A stretch of DNA of 64,000 nt from Zantedeschia hybrid cultivar (Eukaryota; Streptophyta; Magnoliopsida; Alismatales; Araceae), in the NCBI GenBank assembly GCA_030544215.1, contig JARZZO010000008.1:31349614-31413613 (forward strand), read 5' to 3'. The notes under the pieces were generated by a model. That model was not told where the DNA came from. It ran no database searches and was given only the letters and a program-made list of their open reading frames with translations. Below are positions 38,101-46,500 of the stretch, piece by piece (within the stretch, counting starts at the first letter, position 1; every line of letters starts with the position of its first letter). Both the position numbers and the translations under genes were made by a program.

Positions 38101-41100
38101 GTATATCTGAAAAATAGAGTTATAAACTTACATTATTAAAGTTTCGAGTAGAAAATAAAAGATCATTAGATAGGGGTTAAAGTAAAATTATTCCTCCTTA
38201 TCATGGACCAACCATGTGGTGCCACATGACATTTAGGGCGGACATGTCACTTGTAGATTAGAAGTGACATGGCAAGTTAGGATTGGATAAGCGTGACACA
38301 TGTCACCTATTCATTGGTTGAATGACATGGCAACTCGTCATTGGTCAAATCAGAACCACTATATTTTAGCCCATTGGAAGACAAAACCGTTGGCCACACA
38401 GCCCATTAGCTTTTATCCTCTCCGCCTCCTTAACACCCTTATATAAAGAGGTGGCTGGCCTTCTTCTCACCCCCTATCTTGGCTGTCTATAGTTTAGAAG
38501 AGAGAGAGAGAGACAAAGAGAGAAATTATGAGAGGAGGAAAGGAGTGAGATGGAGAGGGAGTTTGATGGTAAGGTAGAAGAAGAAATTGAAGAGGAGAAT
38601 GAGAAGTATAAAAAGAAAGCAAGAGAGATTGTAAGAGAGCTAGAGAGAGAATTTGTTAAAGAAAGAGTGCTGAACAGTGAGAGGAGGAAAAGAGTAAGAT
38701 AGAGAGAGAATTTGAAGGTGGGATAGAAGAAGAAATTGAAGAGCGAAGTGAGAAGATTATAAAAAGAGAGTGAAAATTTGTGACAGCTACGAGGAGAGGA
38801 AGATACAAGTGAAGAAAGGAGGCTACAATGGCGTCTCTCCTCCACAAGTGGACATAGCAACTTCTCTTGGCTCGGGTTTCCATTTCTAAGAGGTAAGGTG
38901 ATACGTCTACCTATTATTCTTTTTGTTTTAGGTTTTCTGGTGGGATTAAAGGGGGTGTAAATGCATGAAAATAAGAGATACTATGTCTATTTATTTTCAG
39001 AGTTTAGGTAGTTGTTAAGGGTGTAAGAATCATACAAAGAATATATTGTGCGCATCATACCACAACATATGTATATGTACATTTCAGCAAACCTTCTCAT
39101 GAATTTCTACGATGTTTTATCAGTAAAATATGCTAGAGGTTTGCTACGAAGCATAAGAACATGGTTCTTGATATATTCTATGTTATTTCAGCACAATTAT
39201 TGATCATTCATAGGTTGTTTATTAGATAACATGTTAGAGTTTTATTATAGCTACTTAATGAAGAGAACATGAGAGATTCACATGAAACATATGATGAAGT
39301 GTTTTTCAACTTGGAGAACCGCTACAAGAAGAACCTAAGTTGCATGTCTAATATGAAGAGCTAATTTGTGGATGCATAAAAGATTCGAATGGATCAAGTG
39401 CATCTGAGGCTCACACGAGCTTGATGGCATACTATGAAACTGAAGATGTGGAGTCTTCGGCTTCGTATGCTATTTAGAAAGTATATTATTATTATTTTAT
39501 CATGAAACATGAAAGAAATCATGACAACGATGACCCCAAGAAGAGGATAAAAGAACAAGACCAAGAACACTAGGAGGCACACTCTAGTGCACTCCCTATG
39601 AAGTTAGATCCATGAAAGAACTCATGAGATGAGTTTAAGGCAAGGAAGCCTTTATGATGAAAATAAAATAAGGTATGGAAGCCTTCTATAATGATGATGA
39701 ACTGTTATATACGACTAGTATTTTCCTACGAAGATTTGTCTTTCTTGTTATGAAAAAAAAGAAGTGACATTATTGCTAGCAGGATGACAGTACGTCCCTT
39801 GGGAATAAGGGGACGTACAGAAAGCTACATAATGATGTGTGGTGCCAAGGTATGAAGCATCCTTTCTTTGGTTACGGTTCTAGAGTCTAGGTTCGGGACC
39901 TCGGCAGGTAGAGGACGGAGTTCCTACTTGAGTGCACTCATAGATTGGGCATAGACACTATAGTAGGACTGAAGGAGTACATTGTAGATTCAGCTTAGTC
40001 TTTTCCAGCCTCTCTAGTAGGTTTTTAGAGACTTATTGGGCTGGGTCATGGATTGCGGAATCGGCCGATTCCGATCCGAATCGGCCGATTCGGATCGGAA
40101 TCGGCGGGTTCCGATCCGATTCGGGGGGGATTTCACTGTCCCCCCCCCGATTTGAAAAAAAAAAAAACGGCCGAAATCGGCCCGAACAGGACCAAATCGG
40201 GGCCGGACCGGCCAGATCGGCCGGTCCGACCCGATCTGGTCCGGTTCGGGCCGGTCTCGATCCCCCCCTTAAAGTTTAAGGGTTTAGGGGTTTAGGGGTT
40301 TAGGGGTTAGGGTTTGGGGTTTGGGGTTTGGAGTTTGGGGTTTTAGGGTTTTAGGGTTTAGGGTTTAGGGTTTTAGGGTTTTAGGGTTAAGGGTTAAGGG
40401 TTTAGGGTTTAGGTTTTAGGGGTTTAGGGGTTTAGGGTTTAAGGGTTAAGGGTTAAGGGTTAAGGGGTTTAGGGTTTAGGGGTTTAGGGTTTTAGGATTT
40501 AGGGTTTAGGGTTTAGGATTTTTTATGGATGTACATGAATTGCATTCATTCTTATTGTACATCAATTGAATAATTTGTATGTAATTTTTTCTGATTTTTT
40601 TTTATTTTTTTCTGATTTTTTTCTGATTTTTTTTTAATTTTTTATTATTTTTTAATCTGGTCGAGTCGGACTGGCCAGACTTCATCTGGATCGGCCGACT
40701 CGGCCGATCCGATCCGGGTCAGATCGGGATCGGCGGGTCCCGATTCGGGGACCCGATCCGATCCGGAATTCTTTGGGCTGGGTAGGCTGTAGGGTGGTAG
40801 GTGCATCAGGGGATGGCCTACTCACTATTACGACTATTAGTTAATGATTATCCTTATCACTGTGTTGAAAGGTGAGTCATTGTCAGTGTGGAGTCCGACT
40901 ATGAATCACTGACTGGTAAAGAAAGAAAGAAAAAGAAAGAAATGGCTCACTTCTGAAACTCGATGATGATAGTTTGTAAAGAGTAGTTTCTATATCTTAA
41001 ACATTCATTATGACTACCACTAAAATATAGTTTGCTACTGATAAGAGATAAAGGAAAAGGAAAGGAAAAGTATGAAATCTGATAAATGTTAGATTATGGT

Positions 41101-43045
41101 ATTATGTTAGCATTGTTGTTCGTGTTTCATCCGATACCTATCTTAATTAGAAACTGTATGCATATCATGTTGCATCTCAGGAAGGTAAGCAAAATCATGT
41201 ACATGGAAGAATGAGAGAATGTGGTGGTGTGTGCGGGATAACAGTAGGGATGTAAAGGATCCCTACTGAGATTTTGATTAACGAATTCTTATAAAAGATG
41301 GAATGATATTTTTCAGGAATATGAGACAATAAAGAATGAGCTCAATATGCGATTGAAAAAAAATTCAGGTACAATCAGTTTGTTTTAAATTCTCGGGGTA
41401 TGTGTTTCAATTATTGCAAATTTCTATCATATAATGAACATGACATCTTTCTTGCACTTTTACTTGCATACTTCTTGTTATTTTGTTTTGGAATTGTGCA
41501 CCTGCCGGAGGTTCATAACTGGGACCATTACAATGAGTATCTATGTAGTTAAAGGTGATCGAGGTGCTCGCCTAGGCAATGAGGCGAGGCAAGGCGAGGC
41601 GCCCACATGGCGCCTCGCTTTGGCCTTGTCACCTAGGCGATCGAGGGAAATTCTTGCATCGCCGAAGGCGAGTGCCTTATGCCGCCTCTCTCGCCTCGGC
41701 CCGCCTCTCTTGCCCCGATTATGGTCCAATCGGTGGCCCATCGACCCGAGCGAGCCCACTAAAGCCTGGTCCACTTACCACACCTATTAGTGAAGAACCT
41801 TCACGAGGCCATCTCATTTGCGATCGAGGTCCCCTCCTTCATGATCGGGGCAGAGGCAAGTAGGGTTCACTCGTGTTCGGTGGCGATGGCAATTGTCTAG
41901 CGGGGACAACAGTAGCAACCATGTGTGCTGATGACGGCGATGATGGCGTCCAGCAAGGAGGATGACGATGATGTTTGCATTCGACAAGGACGACGACGGC
42001 GACTGTGTCCAACGAGGACGACGGCGGCGATTGCATCCAATGAGGATGACGAGGACAACGTCAGCTGCGTCTGACGAGGACGACGTTGATTGCGTCTAAC
42101 AAGGCTGACGACTATAACAACGATGATGGCTCATCTAGCAGCGAGGTAAGTCCTCTTTCCTCTCCTATCTCTCTCTCTTTGTATATGTCACTCTCTCTCT
42201 CTCTCTCAGTCTTTCTTACTGTGTGTGAGGGCCGAAGCCCTCTCCCTGTCCTTCTATCCCTTTCTCTCTCTTACTCTCTCTCTCTCTCTCTTTGTAAAGA
42301 GGGCTTCGTCCTCTCTATCTCTCTTACAGTCTCTACGGGGTGTGTGTGTGAAGAGGGATGATGCCCTCTCTCTCTCTCTCACTCCTTGTCTACCTCCGTG
42401 TGTGTGTGTGTGTGTCATAGTTGTCAAGGCGCCAAGGCGACCTAAGGCGTTCTCGGAGAGCCTAAGCGCTTAGGCGCTAAGGCGGCCGCTTAAGCGGTGA
42501 CTTAGGCGCCTTATTAAAACATATATCAAATATATATTATTATTAATCATGAGTTCATAAATATAAAAAAATAGCAATCAAATCAATTTTAATTTTAAAA
42601 TTGAAAGCAATTAATTTACTATGAGATAATTGACTTGAAAATGAGATGTGCTAACCTGAGATTTTTTGACTTCTTCAATAAAACCTATAACCATGGTTAC
42701 ACAATACACTTAAAACCCATTCTCTAACCACAATTAATAAATTAATGTATATGTGTGTGACTCTGTGTGTGTGTGTGTGTGTGTGTGTGAGGGACTGTTT
42801 GTCTCTGTGTGTATGTTTGTGTGCGTGTGACAGAGAGACTGAGAGAGAGAGAGTGGAGTGTGTGAGTGAGAGACAGAGGGCTTCGGCCCTGTGTGCATCA
42901 CTGCATTGTGAGATTGAGAGAGAGAGAGAGAGGGAGTGGACTGGGGATAGACTCGACAGAGGGACTATCTGTCTATGTGTGTGTGGTTGTGTGCGTGTGA
43001 TAGAGAGACTGAGAGAGAGATAGAGGGGGCTTCGGCCCTGTCTGC

Positions 43046-43114
<69 letters not shown>

Positions 43115-43245
43115 GGAGTGGACTGGGGACAGACTCGACAGAGGGACTGTCTATCTATGTGTGTGTGGTTGTGTGCGTGTGACAGAGAGAGAGAGAGACT
43201 GGAGTGTGTAAGTGAGAGACAGAGGGCTTCGGCACTGTGAGACTA

Positions 43246-43278
<33 letters not shown>

Positions 43279-43448
43279 TGGATTGTGTATGAGGAGCGTG
43301 TGAGTGACATAGAGAGAGAGACAGAGGGACTGGGGACAGAGGTCTGCGTGTATGTGTGTATGTGTGACAGAGAGAGAGAGAGAGAGAGGAGGTGTGAGTG
43401 AAAATAGAGGGCTCGGCCGGTGGAGTGGACGGTGTGTGAGTGTTAGAC

Positions 43449-43501
<53 letters not shown>

Positions 43502-46500
43502 TGGATCGTGTGAGCTGTGGCATGTGTGCAGTGAGAGAGAGAGAGAGAGAGGACTCACCGGCGTTGATCAGCGGCGTCGATGGCGGCAGGCGATCGCTGC
43601 AACGGTGGAAGGGGGCGGAGAGGGCTAGCGCAGCGCAGTCGGTGCTGGGGGAGGATGGCGGCAGGCTCCAGCTTTGCGGCGGCGACTGCGGCAGGCGTTG
43701 ATCAGTGGCGGCAGGCTGCAGGCATTGATCGGTGGTGTCGACGGCGGCCGGAGCGGAGGGAGGCGAAGCGAACCCTAGCTCGTTGAGATCGGGGGTGAGG
43801 GAGGAAGGGGGCAGGCTTCGAGGGGTCGAGGGGAGGGTTCGGGCACAATTCCGCTTGTAAAGGGGGCTTAACGGGTTGGGGCGGGCGGGTTAATGGGTTA
43901 AGTCACGGGCCACGACCCGCGTAAATGGGCGGGCGGTAATGGGCTGCTTTTTAACAGGCCGGACCGGTCCAGGCGGCAAGGCTCCCTGAGCGAGCCGCCT
44001 GGTCCGCCTAAGCTGGCGCCTGGGCCGCCTTTCATGGGCCCATGAAAGGCGTCCAGACGCCTTGGTACAGTACAGGCGCCTTTGCGCCAAGGCGCCGCTT
44101 AGGCGTACGCCTAAGCGGCGCCTTGACAACTATGGTGTGTGTTTGATGAGGACTTCGGCCTCTCTATTTCTCTCACACTCTCTACATAATTTTCATTATG
44201 GTGGGTTTATTTAGTAGTAAATTTTTCATGATTTTGTTGATTACATATTTGATTTGATTAAATTTTATTTCAATTGGCTTGATTTAAAATTATTTAGTTA
44301 TATTTGAACGAAGAAATATTGCATTTTGTATGATTTTATTTGTGTTTTTAGCATTTTATATAAAAATCTGAATTATTTATATATTTTTTAAAAAATGACG
44401 CCTCAAATGCCTAGGCTATTGCTTAGGCGTTTGAGGCTGAGGCGACCCCCCAGTCGCTTCACGCCTCTGACTACATTGACAAATATTGAGTAGCTCACAA
44501 GCTTAATGAATCTATGAACATTTAGTTTAACAATTTTTAAATTTAAATTTGTAAACTCATGCCAGACTATGGTGAGTACCAAGTTGCTTGCACCCCAAGT
44601 TATTTGATAGAAAACTTTGTAAGATATTAAATATCTTATTAACCAAGTTTATTCATGAGCAGAATAATAAATGAGTCCTTAAACAAACTTTTAGCGAGTA
44701 TTAAAATGAGCTATTAAGGAACACTTAAACGAGCTTGTTCATGAACATAATTCAGCTGAGTTCGCTTGTGTGCAAGCTTGACTCATTTAATGAATCGATC
44801 TTATATTTTGTTCAAAGTTGTTTATTTAGCTCAATAAACGAGCCAATTCAAGCTATTTTCGAGCAATCTTACGAGTAGTTCATCGAGCATATTGGTTCAT
44901 TTGTAGCCTTAGGAAGAGTAAAGAGGGTAGGATAGAAATGGAAGAGAGGGCAGCACCATTCTTGTCTCACCGTTGGAGGGGATGGAAGACAGAAGAGGAT
45001 GGCCTCAGCCATCAGAAGAAAGGGAAGAAGCATGCAAGTGGTGGTATTCATGATTGGAGCTTAAAGGGCAGGGAAAGTGTAACAGTCACACTTGTAGATC
45101 TTCAATAGGTGCAGAATTCAAAAATAAAATAATAAGATACATTAATGTAAAAGTGCAGAAGAAGTGCAGAAGAAGGGGCGTGTCCATTATACAACATCAA
45201 AATAGTAACAATTAAACACATATCCTAAATAGATAATAAAGTGGCCATACTTGAAAGATTTTACTTACACTGGTTCTATCTCTTTTGGCTCTTGCTGCTT
45301 GAAAAATATGTTTTAAATCTTTTATGAGAACTCGTATTGAGATCTCAATAGGGATCATTTCTCAATTTATGCGTGTCATCCTTGCGCAGGGGCTATATTA
45401 ATCTTCTCTATATTGTTCTAATTTTATCGGATGTCTTCAATGCAACACCTCTCAAATATATCTAAGTTGTATCTCCAAATATCAAGGCATCTTTTCAAGT
45501 ATTAACTCAGTTCTTTACAAGAACTTCGTGATTAATCATGCTTAGTTGGGAGTTGTATTGGGATAGGTGACCACCGAGGAAGTCTTTGCTCTAGATCCAA
45601 TTACTACTAAAAAGGACAAAATTGTGAGGCCCATAGACCAAAGCGGACAATACCTTGATGTTGTAGAGTATAAGATGTCATAGAATGGTACTAGCTGAAA
45701 GTGTGAGAACTAAGTGCTGTATAGGACAAAGTATTACACCATAGGAGCTACCTCTTGAACTTGTATAAGACAAAGTGTTACGTAGTGGGAGTCACCTCTT
45801 GAACCTGTAGGGGCCACCTCTAGAATTCTACTTGCTTGGTGGATTAGTTGTCGGTTAAGTAATATACGGACAAGGATGTCATCTATATAAGGGGGTAGAA
45901 TGTAACACCCTTCAAATATAGCTAAGTTGTATATCTAAACATTAATGCGCCTTTTCGAGTATTACCTCAGTTCTTTACAGAAACTTTGTGATTAATTGTG
46001 CTTAGCTGAAAATAGTACTAGGATGAGTGATCACTCAGGAAGTCCTTTCTCTGGAGCCAATTACTACTAAAAAGGACAAAACCATGAGGCCCATGGACTA
46101 AGGTGGACAATATCTTGATCTTGTGGAGTACAGGACGTTCTAGAAGGGCAGACCTCATGCGATTCTCAGCTACTGCAAATGGGCTAACGACAAAGACAAA
46201 AGGGCCAATAGAACTGAAACCCTGTCCGTTTGAGAATTCGAAGTGAGTTAAGATATACTTTTATAATATTATAATAAAAAAATAAACAACAGCACATGGC
46301 TCAGCTGGTTAGGTACATGGGTTTATGTTTGGGCGACGTGGGTTCAATACTACTGGGAGCCATGCATTTTTGATTAATCTGATTTTTCCGGTTTAGTTTG
46401 GTTTCCAAAGGATAAAAACCGAAGAGTAGAATATCAATTTTGGTTCGGTTCAGGTCAAAACCCAAATTTTTAAAATTAAAAACGAACTAAACCGGTTGGT

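Larger units (their letters stand above)
37970..41532. mobile_element. Solo LTR, about 2.8 kb without its insertion
   Basis: It begins TGTAAGAACCC and ends GGGACCATTACA. It is flanked by ATGAG at 37965-37969 and 41533-41537, a perfect 5-bp duplication. No internal gag-pol and no second LTR are present, so it is a solo LTR left by LTR-LTR recombination. Length and ends suggest gypsy. hAT 3 is nested at 40047-40775. Confidence 0.88.
41541..44478. mobile_element. GGCG-rich transposon (outer of two)
   Basis: The left end is ATGTAGTTAAAGGTGATCG and the right end in reverse complement is AATGTAGTCAGAGGCG. Both subterminal regions are packed with CCTAGGC, GAGGCGA and GCCTCG words. The interior is CT-rich with a short GAC-repeat stretch (41930-42115). 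It is interrupted by the element at 42416-44134. No target duplication was confirmed and no transposase is present. Confidence 0.6.
37819..44911. mobile_element. Outermost transposon of a nest (AGGGCTGCAAATGAG ends)
   Basis: The left end AGGGCTGCAAATGAGCCGAG (37819) and the reverse complement of the right end AAGGCTACAAATGAACC (from 44910) match well, and both subterminal regions carry GAGCTCG and GCTCGAGCC-type words. Only about 600 bp belong to this element; the rest is nested insertions. I could not confirm a target duplication, so the exact boundaries and superfamily are uncertain. Confidence 0.5.

Noticed and set aside
40272..40520. A real chromosome end or fusion point
   Set aside because: The array is bounded on both sides by hAT termini with a perfect target duplication.
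42745..43786. Cys/Val and Arg/Glu repeat frames
   Set aside because: Translation of (GT)n and (GA)n microsatellites inside a non-autonomous hAT.
45441..46155. Genuine 5S rRNA genes
   Set aside because: Only part of 5S is present with many changes, and it is repeated inside LTR-like units with TGTAACACC starts.
46292..46366. Functional tRNA gene
   Set aside because: A and B boxes are good, but acceptor and T stems do not pair, so a tRNA-derived SINE head fits better.
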